The notes under the pieces were generated by a model. It searched no databases. It saw nothing but the letters and a program-made list of their open reading frames with translations, and was not told the DNA's origin. From Thuidium tamariscinum (Eukaryota > Streptophyta > Bryopsida > Hypnales > Thuidiaceae), in NCBI GenBank assembly GCA_947034885.2, contig OX344754.2, forward strand, positions 25,665,369 through 25,729,368: a DNA stretch of 64,000 nt. The letters are read 5' to 3'. Positions 1 through 12,479 of the stretch are shown here, in pieces. Within the stretch, counting starts at the first letter, position 1; every line of letters starts with the position of its first letter. A program made the translations under genes and the position numbers.

Positions 1-3000
1 ACGGTGCTAGGAGCAGCAAGCTTGCCGCGACAGTATTACTGATGAACTTGTGCAGTGTGCACGGCGTTACCAACCAGTGTGCCAATGAACTTTTTAGCAT
101 ATTGCATTCTCATCTCCTACCTGAAACCAATTCCTTGCCAAGAACGTACCATGCAGCCAAATCTCTTACTGGAAAGTTGGGTTTGACATATAATACCATC
201 CATGCTTGTGAGCACGGTTGTGTCCTTTTTCGTGGACCCCATGAGGATGCCCTATGCTGCCCTAAGTGTGGTGGTCGAAGGTATAGAGACGAGGAGCGGA
301 AGTGCTTCCCACTAAAAGTGCTTCGTCACTTTCCAATCATTCCACGACTCCAGCGGTTGTTCATGAGTCCTAGTATCTCAAAATTGATGGTATGGCATGC
401 ACAGAATCGAAGCAACCGCGAAGGTGGAGATGGCCTAGTCAGACACCCGTGCGACTCCAAAGCGTGGCAACATTTCGAGGAGAATGTGGATCCTTCTTTT
501 GCAGGAGATGCCCGTAATGTTCACTTTGCGTTGGCAGCAGACGGAGTCAATCCTTACAAGCAGAACCGGTCCTCATAGTCCACTTGGCCTGTAGTATTGT
601 TGAATTACAACTTGCCTCCATGGTTGAGCACGAAGAAGTTCTTTATTATGTTGGCTCTCTTGATTCCGGGGAGAGAATCAGTGACATCTGATGTTTTTGA
701 CGTGTATCTTGAACCCCTCGTGGAGGAGTTGTTGGAGTTGTGGACGGGGGTTGCAGCCCATGATGTGTCGAAAGATGTAGGCTCCAGGTCTTTCCAATTG
801 CGAGCCATGTTGTTGTGGACAATCCACGACTTCCCCGGTTATGGCATTGTAGGAGGTTTCGCCCATCAAGGATATGCAGCGTGTCCATGGTGTGGTGAGG
901 ACTTACGTGCTGAGCATTCTACGGAGTTGGGTAAGCAAACATACGGTGGAACCCGACGTTGGCTCCCTGAAGATCATCCTCTCCGGTCTGAGAACATGAA
1001 GAAGCACTTCGACGGAAAGATGGAAAACCGACCTAAACCACGCACAGTGACAGTGGAGGAGCAGATAAGGCATGCACTGGAGTGTGAGGCATGGAAGGCA
1101 GCTGGAAATAGAGATGGTTCTGCAGGGTACCCTTCCAAAATATATGGCCTAAAACGTCTGAGCATTCTTTTTCGCTTGCCGTATTGGAAGGTGAGTGACT
1201 GGTCTCAGATATGGTTCTGGAAAATGACTTTTGAATGACTATAATGTGACTTACAAGCCATTCTGAAGTGTCCACTAAGTTATAATGTAGATGGAGTTTG
1301 TCCAAAGTCATCACATACGACTTTTTCATTACTAGTATATGACTTACTGTCTTTGGATCCAGATATACTAACCCTGGAGGTGGTGTTTTACTTGTCAGGC
1401 ATTACTCATTCGGTACACACTGGATCTAATGCACTGCGAACTGAACCTGGCTAAGAACTTCCTCAAAACGATAACAGGTAAGAAGGATACTGTGAAAGTG
1501 AGAAGGGATTTGTAGAGGCGGAACGTGAGGCCACACTTGTGGTTGACCCCACATCCACGGAGAGCAGGGAAGATGGTGAAGCCTCGTGCATCGTATGTCT
1601 TGATAGCTGATGAGTTCGAGAAGTTTGTCAAGTGCATTGAGGCATTAAAAACACCCAGTGGATATTCATCTGACCTTAGCAAGTGCATGCGCAAGAAGAA
1701 TTTTGGAGGCTTGAAGTCCCACGACTATCATGTGCTAATGCAACAAGTCATGCCTCTCGCTCTTCGTGGGCTGATGCAACCTGGACCTCGTATGGCTGTC
1801 ATGAGAATGTGCAAGGTCTTCCGCCGCCTTTGCACAAAGGTGTATAACCCCGCTGACTTTTCCTCTCTTGAAGCAGATGTGGCTGAGAGCATGGCATTGT
1901 TGGAGATTGAATTCCCGCCATCCTTTTTTGATATCATGACGCATCTTCCCTACCACCTTGCAAAGGAGTTGGACTTGTGTGGCCCTGTTAGTGCAAGGTG
2001 GATGTATCCAGTGGAAAGGTACATGAAGGTCTTGAAGAATCATGTCCGTAACATGGCCCGACCCGAGGCTTGTATGGCAGAGGGCTACTTGAAAGACGAG
2101 TGCATTGGATTCATTACAGAGTACCTCCATAGATTTGAGGCCACTGAGAGACGCGTATGGGATGAAGATGAAGAGTATGGGGATGCAGAGGAAGTATTGC
2201 AAGGGGCAGGCCGGCCATATGTCATGAGTCCAGAATTGAGAGACATAGCCCACCAATACGTGCTCTCCAATGCATCTGCAATGCAAAACTTGGTTGCGTA
2301 AGTTCTGTCTTTACGCATTTGTGTTTTTAGAAGCCTTTGAAAAGAATATGAAAACTAGACACCTCTTCACTGTCTTTCTGGATCTTGTACTCCACGACGT
2401 CTTTGCAGTAGTTCAGAAGACACCATGAAGTCATTTTTGAGTTGTGCCTAGAAAGAGTAACTTGTAAATGACTTATTTGTCACTAGGGGAAGTAACATGA
2501 GAGTGACAATGCTGTAACGACTGCCTGCATTTTGCTACAAATCCAAAGACAAGGACTCTCTTCAGTGAATGTTTTGCAAAAATTACTCCACACATTCCTG
2601 AGAAGCTTATGGAATTTGTACTTTCAGGCAATGGACGACAGAAAGTGAAGCGAATCCAAATATTCCGACATTAGCAAATTGGATTCAGAAGATTGTCACG
2701 AATTCCGAGTTGGATTTGGGTAAGGCGGAGGACATGGACCTGTTCCTATTGAGCAAGAAGCCAGCTCAAAGAGCCACTCGCTATGCACGCATAATTGCTT
2801 TTGGTAACCATTTCAGAGTGGAAGATGACAGTACCATACACTTAGTGAGTTACAACAGCGGTGTAGCTTCTATTTTTCAACAACGTACGGGAGTAGCTGA
2901 GGAATCAAATGTCAACTACGTGGGAGTCTTGAAGGACATACTAGAGTTGGATTACGGTGCACTCACGACTAAGATCATTTTATTGCGATGCGAGTGGGTG

Positions 3001-3357
3001 AAAAGCCAAGACAATCGAGGTAATCAAACTTATACCAAAGACGAGTCGGGATTCCTCGTGGTAAACTTCCGTCACAAATTGTCTCGCATGGCAGACCCGT
3101 TCATCTTTCCAAGTCAGGCCACCCAAGTATTTTTCTCAGATGTCATAGGTAGACCAGGATGGAAAGTGGTGTTACACAAACAAGCTAGAGCAAGACGTGA
3201 GGTTGTAGAGACGGCGGATGCATTCATTAGTACAACAGTAGAGACTGAAGGACTAAGAGCTCCACAGAGGATGCCAAGTCCTCCACCGATAGCTAACCTA
3301 GTAGGAGCCATAGAGTTATCTGAAGAAGATAACTTATTAGCACATGAAGGCTACTAA
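1..3357 (+). pseudogene. CACTA (En/Spm, TNP2-type) transposase, family I, broken
   Basis: Three exons are visible: up to 1190, 1399-2297 and 2628-3357. Introns are GT-AG (donors 1191 and 2298, acceptors ending 1398 and 2627) and the phases join correctly. Exon 1 gives the TNP2 transposase domain, with the zinc-knuckle-like CCPKCGGRRY and the conserved YNLPPWLSTKKFF and DFPGYGIVGGF blocks. Exon 2 gives the DUF4218 region (LKSHDYHVLMQQ, FFDIMTHLPYHLAKEL, RWMYPVERYMK). Exon 3 gives DUF4216 (HFRVEDDS, CEWVKSQD, QVFFSDVIGRPGWKVVL). The frame is open to the window edge, so the start is missing. In-frame TAG codons at 576-578 and 1513-1515 break it; each lies inside a conserved block where the family II copy reads through. 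It would act in the nucleus on CACTA ends, but cannot make a full protein as it stands. Confidence 0.93.
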
Positions 3358-4360
3358 TGCAGTCTGAGTTAAGCAGTCAGAAATTGAGATTCCAATGCAT
3401 TGTATTTCATGAATGAGGAATTCATTTCCTCCTCCGATGCAATCTACCCATGCACAACATTTCAAACGAATTGGAAAGGTAGGCCCTAATTCTATTTGCA
3501 CAACATCGGAATCGTAATTGAAGTCATTTTTCAATAACGTTGTAGTCATATTATAGTCTCACTGTAGTCTCTTTCAGTCATAGTTTAGTTCCAAAGAAGC
3601 CACCATTCAGTCGCGACATGTAAGTGTCGGCCACTTCTGAAGTAGTAACCATGTGAATAGACCTATAAGTATATAACTGTGCACAAGACCTTTCAGTCTT
3701 TACCTCCACCACATATTCTAGTTGCAGAGAACATACTAGTGCCATCTGCCCACCTCTGTCATGACCATACTGTCATGTATTTGCAATTCAGGTTTCCGTA
3801 AGACGCTTAGCATGTGGAAAAGTCCAATCCTATGTACATAAAGGTATACAACATAGTTTGGAAGGCACGTTAGACGAGCTTGAAGCTGCCAAATCCCTTA
3901 AGCGGTCGAAACCCATACTTGCAATGCTCATATGTGTTCTAATCACATCATAATTTCATAAAGAAAAATTCAGTCGCATTTTAGTAGCCCTGCAGTCAAT
4001 ATCTTCCACGTCAGCGTATAGTCCTGCCCGTTCCCTGCCCGCAAAATGCAGACCAAGCAAATTTTTCATGTCCAGTCAATTCTCAGTAATTTTGAAGTAC
4101 CTCCAAGTCATACTTAATGACTAATGACTACTAGTGAATGACTGGATTATCCACGCAGGATGTACTAACAGAAAAACGTAGACTGCTGTTCTACATCCGT
4201 CAAGTCCTAAATCGCAAGTCGCAGGGACGACTAAAAAATAACTGGGACACTGCCTGAACCACAAGGCTGGTGCAATTACAGAGGTAGTAGTCACGATACA
4301 GTCAAACCGGACATTGAGTCATTTCCTTGCAGTCATTTATACCCCTGATTTTTTGTAGTG
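3358..4360. repeat. Right subterminal arm of the family I CACTA element
   Basis: This is non-coding and dense in short direct and inverted copies of AGTCAT/ATGACT and TGTAGTC, most clearly from 3500 to 4360. CACTA subterminal arms typically hold such repeats as transposase binding sites. The same words fill the arms of the 28-kb element (10385-12069 and 36483-38619). Confidence 0.75.
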
Positions 4361-5017
4361 ATAGTGGAGGATTTCCAGCCCACTCAATACATCATTGTGG
4401 TTATACAGGTGGAACAGGTAGGCGCTGATAGTACTAGTCTTCTCCCGTCCCACATGATCAACTAGCCGATTGACTACATACTGGAGGACTAAGCTCCAGT
4501 TGACTATCCGCTTCTCAAAACACCCGAAAATGGTGTTCGCTACCGTCACCGTGACTCAGTTAGGCTTTTCCGGATAGAGGATGGGAATCAGGAATTCCAA
4601 CATCCGTCTATGCCGGTCGTTTGAACAATCCGGAACCGCATATCCGTCCTTGGGGTGGGGCGGATTCCGGAATCTGCTAGCACCGAACTTATCCGTCCGA
4701 GGAGCCATACCTAATCCGGTCCTATCAAACCCGTATACTTCCGCCCAGACATCCGGCGTCCAGGCAGGCGGTCTACCCCTCACTGTAAGCTGGTACTGAT
4801 TCGGAACCCTCGAGAGGATTTCCTGCACCATCTCATCACTCCTTACAGTCCACGGCCGCCGGATCAATCCGTGACACCCTAGAAAAACTAAGTCGTCCTC
4901 TAATTCCTTCCGATGCTGCGGATCGGAAGGGATATGTGGCGAGATCGCCTTGGCAGTGACCACCGCATACTTCGCCATTTCTTCACTCGAGTCGGAACTT
5001 GTCGATGCGGTCGGCAC
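4361..5017 (-). pseudogene. Unrecognised reading frame cut by the family I element
   Basis: Read on the minus strand from 5017, this gives 153 residues, including the blocks FLGCHGLIRRPWTV, PAWTPDVWAEVYGFD and LEFLIPILYPEKP. A TGA follows at 4556-4558, and the same frame then continues with TVANTIFGCFEKRIVNW and YLFHLYNHND. It runs into the CACTA terminus at 4360, so its 3' part should lie left of the other end of that element, outside the window. I do not recognise the family with confidence. The style suggests a multi-copy, element-borne plant gene. It is disabled by one nonsense codon and by the insertion. Confidence 0.55.
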
Positions 5018-7715
5018 CGACCCTAAACTAAACCCGGAACCGATCTCTAATGCTCACCACTCTTTCTCTCTCTATACGCGCTCCAAAACCTGCACACAAG
5101 CGTACCTCGATTTGCCAAATCGAAAAAGGAGAAATGAAGGTAAGTCATCACTATACTTGCTCTATTCCTTTCGGGAAACTCGATTTGGCCACGCTTCAAT
5201 TCATTGGTATGCTATGGAAGAATTAGTGCTTATCTTAGGGCGAAAAGTTGGCCAAGTCTAACATTGATGCTGTGCCAGATGTGTATAAGAACGCGAAATC
5301 AGTGCCTTAATTTTGGCCTAGTTTTACAGGGATCATCTTCCCATATTCATCTATCGTATGTAGTACCTGATGTCAAGTGTTTGCAGCTAAGTATGTTTTC
5401 TCTGGTTATTCCGAAAACATTCTTAGTGAATGGTCTTTGAGCCCAATTCCCTTTCTTCACCTGGTCTCATAATTTGGTGTCATCCTTCTCATAGCGAGAA
5501 ATGAATACAAATGTGTCACGCAGTTCACCTAAATTAGACTTCGCTTTCGTATGAGTCAGGGAGCATTGTAACACATAAGGAAGGGGGCATACGGAGGGAA
5601 GAGGGCTTCAGTAATTGAATATTAGAGAGTCGATGGGTATGGTAGGTCGGATTTGAATGAGAGTACGCAGTCCCCATTTGCTGACGTGTTCATTGTGGAG
5701 CACTTATGTGTCTCTTTCCTCTTCTACAGTTTCAACAGAACATGTGCATATAGAATAGCTTTGTTCATAATGTTTGAAGTGTCATTCATAGATAAATCGC
5801 CGCAATCAGGATTTAGGAAGAGTTTGTGGAAGCTTACTTGTTCAAAAAGTAGCACCTTGTCACTTTCACACCTGAAGGTCTGCATTTTCTGCATCATTAA
5901 ATCAAATCCATTTCGCTAAGATAGTTAAGGGTTTTTTCTTTGTAGTGTGTTCTGTGCATATGTTAGACCGATTAAGTGATGTTGTTTATTGATGGTTTTG
6001 AGTTCAAAGGTAATTGAGCAATGACATCACTAAAGGGTAGCAACCGTCAGATATTTCTTCTGTCAATTCAGTATGCGTAGAGAGTGCTATTGAAGTTGCA
6101 CAAGTTTGAAGTTCGGAGAGCCTATTCAGCTATACTATAGTACTTTGTACATTGACCTTATTCTCTGGCGACGGGTAATTCTGAGTACTATTCATAGAGA
6201 ATTGTTTTGGGGTACTAGACATGCACCTGGTGTATCATCTAATATTTTTTGACGTCGTTCAGTATTTGTTCTGAGGTTTGGGGCAACACTGCTCTTTCAC
6301 TTTGAATACAAAGTAACTTACCTCTATATGTGATTCATGTAGGTATTACTAAGTGACTTCAGAACCAAGGGTGGACGTATCAAGCTGTCGTGAATGCAAA
6401 GGTATTCCATTGTGAGTATTACTGAGAACTTTCATTTCCAGATTCCAATAATAAAATGGACATGAACCTAGTCATCAGTATAAGACAACAAAAAATTTAG
6501 TAATCTTAAATTAAAATAGAGGCATGAGTTTCTGTGAATGAGCAATGCAAAGTAAAAGTATCTGTATAGCTGCATATCTTGACTAGGAACTTGTTATGGA
6601 TTACATTATCTTGAATAACATACATACATTTGAAAGAGGTTGTTAGTGGTACTCGCTTGCAGAACTTTCGTGTAATCCTAAGAAGCCTTCACTGTGCTTC
6701 ATTCTATGACGATGGGGATTCAAGAATTCAAGGAACCTCAGCCAAAGACTGAAATTCAGGAAATCGGTAGTGTTGATAAATTCGGGACTAGAGATCATGT
6801 GCAGAAATCTAGTGAATCTTGCCATGGAATTTGTAGATTCCCACATTCCCGTTGCGCACTTGATCAGTACAGTCGGGTGATTAAAAAAGATGTTAGAGGT
6901 CACGGCGTCAACAGAAAGTGTAGTGGAAAGGTTGAGATGAAGAAGAAACTGGTAGAGATGTTGTGCAACTCTTACGTTATCCTGCAAAAGGCAAATTCAC
7001 TAAAAGCTACGTCTGAACTCCTGTTGGAAGAGGAGTGGAGTGACGATCTCTTTACTCCAAGTAGCAGCTAGAGGAAAATAAGCTTTCCTTTGTAACACTG
7101 TGAAGATTCTGAATACAAGGGCATATTTTATAATTGCTCAACTTGTCCATTGGATGTACAACAAACCTACATGTGCCTATCTTCTTTATCTCAATTTCTG
7201 TTGGAATTCAAACTTCTAATGTGAAGTTCTTGCAATGTACATGGTGTTCAGATAACTCCTTTGTATACTAGAAGACAAACTTCTGAAGTAAGGGTTACTC
7301 ATTGGGCTTCACGAACATGAGGTACGTTTGCTTAGAATATGGTAGTTTGAATTATGAAATCAAACTACCGTTCTATTTTTTTTTTAATTCTTAAATCAGT
7401 TGCTTTATGCCATGCAGTATAGGAACACTGTAGCAATTGTTTCAACAAAAGAGGGATAGTGATTGAATTTGTAATTGAGGGCAAATTAGTATTTAGTATG
7501 CATGAACCTTTGAAGACCATTTGTGTCGAGTGATTTAACTTGAAGAGAAAAAGTATTCGAGGAAATTGTTGGTAGTCATTATGTATTTTGAGATCATTCT
7601 CGTAGAATATGCTGACCGTGAAATTCATGAAATATGATATGTATGATTAAGTTAGCTCTAAATCTCTGATAACATTGTTTACAATGTCAAAATCATGAAA
7701 AAAGTTGTGATGCAG
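5018..7715. other. Region upstream of the family II transposase, no recognised gene
   Basis: I see no recognisable gene here. The left terminus of the family II element should lie in or near this stretch, but I found no counterpart to its right-end sequence CACTAGTAGAAAAACTGTG. The left end may be lost or diverged, so the element's true start is unknown. An open frame at 6694-7071 is listed separately. Confidence 0.5.
6694..7071 (+). CDS. Hypothetical 125-residue reading frame
   Basis: This is an open frame of 125 residues, rich in Lys, Glu and Ser, ending in an acidic stretch (LLLEEEWSDDLFTPSSS). It lies about 650 bp upstream of the family II transposase exons, where CACTA elements often carry a second gene. 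I recognise no domain, and no splice sites force it to be an exon. It could be a chance frame. Confidence 0.2.
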   Translation: MLHSMTMGIQEFKEPQPKTEIQEIGSVDKFGTRDHVQKSSESCHGICRFPHSRCALDQYSRVIKKDVRGHGVNRKCSGKVEMKKKLVEMLCNSYVILQKANSLKATSELLLEEEWSDDLFTPSSS

Positions 7716-9905
7716 GACGCGTCGAAGACTTTCTACAGCTTATCACATGGAGAGGTCTATAGCAAATAGACTGGGAATACCAGAATATCCGTATGCATGC
7801 ACTCGTTGCAAAGGTGCTCACGTTAAAAAAGTGGGGATAGTTGCACGACACCACATGACTTACGGACGCGATCCATTCTTGACTTATCCAGTGATGGTTA
7901 GTTATTGGGACCTGCTTACCTACTTACATCTTCTCTCTGAATTTGTGTGTGCTTACTTTACTACTGCAGGTCCGTAGTATCTTATAACTTTGAAGTTGTA
8001 ATATTTTACCTTCTAAAGTATGGAATGCGGTAGAAAGTGCATTTATAATACCTGATGACATACTTGGTAGGAGGTTGTTTTAATTCATAAGGATCTCATT
8101 TCTGCAGCAATGATATGTTTCAGATTGTGGATGGCAAAAATGTTCGGGGTCCAACTCAACATGCTGACAGCGAAGAGGAACAGGAGCAGCAAGAAGGCTT
8201 ACAAGGGGAACCATATCGGCACAGAAACAAAGGTGTAGAAGCAGACCGGGAATTCAAAGAAGACAATACGGGGGATGGGTTTGTGTGGCCAGAAAGAACC
8301 TTTGTGGATGTAGAGAATATGGCTCGAGAGGCGTTTACCAGAGTGGATGGCATTCATGAAGATATTATGAATGAAGATGGCAACCCAACAGGTAATGGAT
8401 ATGATATGGACATGGAGGAAAATGATTCTGATGAAGTGAATCTAGAGAGCTTGTTACGAGAATCAACAACAAGAGTGTTTGATGGAAGTACAGTGAACCG
8501 TCTCCAGTGTAGCATCGTTCTCTTCTCCTTATGCAGCCTTTACTCAGTACCACATACATTTGTGGATGCATTGCTAACGTGGATAGTGGAGGATTTGTTG
8601 CTGACATCAAATTGCTTCCCCAAAACATCTTATGAGGTCAGAAGCATGTTGATGAAGCTGGGGTTGAAGCATAGACAAGTTCATTGCTGTCCTGAGGGTC
8701 ATATTCTATATGAAGGGGAGAATGAGGACCTAGAGCAATGTCCAACATGCAATCACCCACGGTATTTTGATGGTTCAAACAAAGTACCTCAACGAGTTGT
8801 GCGCTACTTTGATATCATCAAACATTTGCTGAGGATGTTTAAAAGCCCAGAGATAGCGAAGCACATGACTTGGTATCATACCCACAAATCCAGGGATTCG
8901 AAAATGAGGTTTGTGGCAGATAGTGAACAATGGAAGGCATTCGATCGTAAGGCCTTATTTGTTATATTGAGACAAAGTGTAGTCTCAATTTTATCTTAGA
9001 GTCAAAGACAAATGGTCATAACTTTTTAATTTTGAGTCTATTTGATAATTTGAGACTTTAATATAATAATACATGTAAAAATCTTTAATTGTCCAAAGGT
9101 TGCAATCTCATCTTATCGTTGACTCGATGATAAATGACTAAAATTTTCTTAGGGTGAAGTCTCAAAATGTGTAAATTGTCTCATTTTAATGAATAAGGCC
9201 TTTCGTGCGTATCCTGATTTTGCTCAAGTGTTAACGAACTTGCGGCTTGGTCTTGTAGGAGATGGCATCATTCCTTTCAAGAATAATGCATTGAAGCACT
9301 CAACATGGGTTCTATTGATAACAATTTACAATCTTCCACCATGGTTGTTGACGAAGAAGTTCTTCATATCCCTTGCCATATTAATCCCTGGTCCGAAATC
9401 ACCAACAGCAAAAAACATTGATGTATTTCTTGCTCCTTTAGTTAGGGACTTACTAAAGCTATGGGAGGGTGTACCAGCTATGAATATGTCTAAGCCAGTA
9501 GGACACAGAGCATTCACCTTGGGAGCAATGTTAATGTGGATTGTCAATGACTTCCCAGCGTATGGATTATTATCAGGACAATGTGTTCATGGATACAAAG
9601 GATGTCCATTGTGTGGTCCAGAGACTTTTTCAGAGCATGCAGCACTTCTTGGGAAGATGATCTACCAAGGCAGCAGACGATATTTGCCTGTAGATCATAG
9701 ATTTCGGAGGGCGAGGACGTCATTTAACAATTTGCAGGAGTGGCGTTTGCCTCCCGAAAGACCAAGAGGAGAAGAAATTCTTCAATGGGGTACTCAGAGA
9801 TCAGAGTTTCTTAGAAATGGAGGGGTACAGAATTCTGATGCTGATCCAGTGAAGCTGCATGGCGTCAAACGACGAAGTATTTTTTTTTATCTTCCATACT
9901 GGAAG
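7716..9905 (+). pseudogene. CACTA transposase, family II, 5' exons, interrupted by a MITE
   Basis: A first exon ends at 7896 (donor GTTAGT). It encodes YACTRCKGAHVKKVG and YGRDPFLTYPV, resembling the zinc-binding N-terminal region of plant CACTA transposases. The next exon runs 8124-9905, in phase after the acceptor TATGTTTCAG. It has an acidic lead (DMDMEENDSDEVNLESLL) and the TNP2 domain (CCPEGHILYEGENEDLEQC, YNLPPWLLTKKFF, DFPAYGLLSGQCVHGYKGC). A 237-bp element at 8957-9193 splits the exon and adds a stop at 8997-8999. The frame is the same on both sides, so without the insert and one 9-bp duplicate the frame is continuous. The gene continues at 39697. Confidence 0.9.
8957..9193. mobile_element. 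MITE in a transposase exon with a 9-bp target duplication
   Basis: The insert is flanked by TAAGGCCTT at 8948-8956 and again at 9194-9202. Its ends are imperfect inverted repeats: TTTGTTATATTGAGACAA on the left, and TTCATTAAAATGAGACAA read inward from the right, 13 of 18 matching. It is AT-rich and has no coding capacity. A 9-bp duplication is typical of Mutator-like elements, though the palindromic core AAGGCCTT also allows an 8-bp (hAT-like) reading. Insert plus one duplicate is 246 bp, a multiple of three. Confidence 0.85.
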
Positions 9906-10384
9906 GTAAGTTTTTGAATTATCATATGCTATACTGAACTTCTGTGTTGCATGTGGAAACTAGAAAGTAATGAACTGAATTTAAATTCTCAAGTTCGATT
10001 GATTTCGTATAAATAATTAGTAGAACCGAACATGATGGTCACTTCCTAATAAAGCTTTCCTACTGGTTTATACAGTTGTACATTAAGTAGGAATCTGAAG
10101 CATTAATGGTACTAAGAACTTTAGCATGGCCATTCAGTCTGTAATTTTTCTCCATAAATCAAGGCATCCGTTTCTGAAAAAGGAAGTTTACATATGCATT
10201 CCCAACCTTGACTGTGCGTACTATTTTATGAAGAACTGTCTTCATTCTTTGATTTAAATGTCTATGTGGTAGCATGGATGTGTGGGTTTATATTTTGAAT
10301 GTTCAGAATGTACATTTACACGTGATTAGATAATACTGCGTCATTATAATCTGAGAACGTGTTCATCAGTTGACCATGTCCACG

Positions 10385-12069
10385 CACTACAAAAAAGGAG
10401 GGGTATAAATGACTGCGATCTATGACTCAAAACCAGTCATTCCGAACAAAAATGACTGCGTCGCGACTCGAGGCTCTGGAGTCATTGTGGACAAGTCATT
10501 CTTTAAATGACTACAATCTTATTATCACCATCCATTTTAGACTTGGATGGAAAATGGATGAGGGGGTCTACATGGACGATGAGGTGGACAAGCAAATTTT
10601 TAGAAAAGATTGGGCAGCTGCCCATTTTTAAAGAAATTTTGCTAACATAGATGTCTATGTCATCCAATTATGCAGTCATTTTGCAGTCGTGATATAGTCC
10701 AAGCATTGTTGACGTGGACATCCACGTCAAAGTCACATATAAGTCATTGTGAAGTCATTATGTAGTCATTTTGCAGTTGTGATATTGTATGTAGGTTGCT
10801 GACGTCAGAGTCATGTGTAAGTCATTATGAAGTCATCATGCAGTCATTTTGTAGTTATAATATAGTCCAAGTACTGCTAACATGGACAGCCACGTCAGAG
10901 TCACATGTAAGTCACTATGAAGTCATTTTATAGTCATTTAGAAGTTGTGATGAATTTTAAGATGGACTGCCACTTAGCAAGTCATTTCATAGTCATTTTT
11001 GAGTAATGTAGAGTTAGGGTTTAAATTACTCTTTAAGGATGTTGAAAGTTATTTTTTATTTGTAGCAATGTGTGTAAGAAAAATGTATTAACAATTATAT
11101 GAGCAATAGTCATTCTACAATCATATATGAATGTACTCAAAATTTCACAATTATACACCGTACACAATAAATATACAATACACAATGCACCATATACAAT
11201 ATACCATATGCCAAACACAATTCACCAAATGCCACACACCATACACCATACACCAAGGCTTATTTATTGCCACTTAGTGTGTGAGTATGAATAGAAGAAA
11301 TGACAAGCCTTTCATAGAAGTAGGATAGTAGTTGGCAAGACAAAACTTGTGGGATATATAGAAAACGCAGAAATTGTATTACAAATAATATTTCAAACCT
11401 CATTGAAGCATAGTACATTAACTTTTTTCAAAAAAATTTGAACTAATGAAAGTTGAAAGATCATTTTCATTTTCATCTCCAAAAATCCATTTCAGATTTT
11501 GAGCTTCAAATCAAAAGTTATAGACAAATTTGCTAAACAATTTGGAAAGGGTTTAGGGTTAAGGCTCTAGAGTAGTAATAGAGTAGGTATGTAGTAGTAG
11601 AGTAGTTGTGCATTAGTCCAAATCAAACTTCTAAGTAGTCGTTTGGCAGTCATAGGAAGTTGTTTGGTAGTCACACAAAGTCATTCTATAGTAGAATCAG
11701 AGTGGTGATGTTGTCATTTGCATTAAGGGAAAATGGGACTTAACAATTGCTCTTGATTTCTTCTTAAATACTTTAGTGTATGTTTATTGAAACCCCTAAA
11801 GTGTTCAAAACTAGTGCAACAACAATAGCACACATTTTTAGAAGTATTGGTGGCATGTCAATAGGAATTAAGCAAATCATACAATTGGACTTTAAGGAAG
11901 AAGATATTATACAACATCAAAGACAAAGGCCACTAACAATGCATCATTTCAAGAAAAAAAAGAAAAAAGAAAAATATTCTATTAAGAAAATTATTTTATA
12001 AAGAAATGAAAAAGATAAACCTCAAGGGGGGGAGGCACTCTATGTATTTATATTGTGAGCCAAAGCTCT
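10385..12069. repeat. Left arm of the 28-kb family I element
   Basis: This is non-coding. From 10660 to 11000 there are about three diverged tandem units of roughly 110 bp, built around AAGTCATTATGAAGTCAT, TTTGCAGT(C/T)GTGATA and GACGTGGACA-like words. Isolated AGTCAT-type words recur near 11620-11720. Between them (11100-11580) the DNA is AT-rich, with a run of ACACCATA-like microrepeats at 11160-11260. The 10422-10631 open frame is made of these repeats and is not a gene. Confidence 0.75.
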
Positions 12070-12479
12070 CACTAGAAGAAAGACTTGTTTTTTGTGACAA
12101 GCCCTGAGACGTGGGTGGATGTGAATCGCAACATCAGGCATGTAAACTATGAATGTCTAGGAAAATCCGTCAAAAAAGACAAGGGAAAAACACAACAGAA
12201 TTAGGAAAAACATGTTGCGTTTAGTGAGGAACATCACAGAAATCACAACAATTTTGAGGGTAAAAAGGGGTAAAAAAAGCGCCACGTCAGCGCCATGTCA
12301 TCACCAAGTTATTTTTTTTTATTTTTTATTTTTTTCCTGACCAGACCGACGTTGATGTGGCAAATGAGATTGTTTCAGTTCACTTCAGTTGAACATTGCA
12401 GTTCATGTTGAACTCAACGTCCTGGAAAACAAAGAGACGTGGTCTGTGACATTCACAGCAACACTAAAGCTATCAATAT

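Larger units (their letters stand above)
1..4360 (+). mobile_element. CACTA element, family I, right part
   Basis: The element enters from the left edge and ends at 4360. Its right end, read inward on the minus strand, starts CACTACAAAAAATCAGGGGT and continues with TATAAATGACT. The ends of the 28-kb element at 10385 and 38619 read almost the same, so both belong to one family. It carries a broken transposase gene (1-3357) and a non-coding right arm rich in AGTCAT/ATGACT words. The next three bases after the end are ATA; the matching left copy lies outside the window. It has inserted into a minus-strand reading frame that resumes at 4361. Confidence 0.88.

Noticed and set aside
10422-10631. 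69-residue open frame at the left end of the 28-kb element.
   Set aside because: It is made of the subterminal AGTCAT repeats and has no protein-like features.
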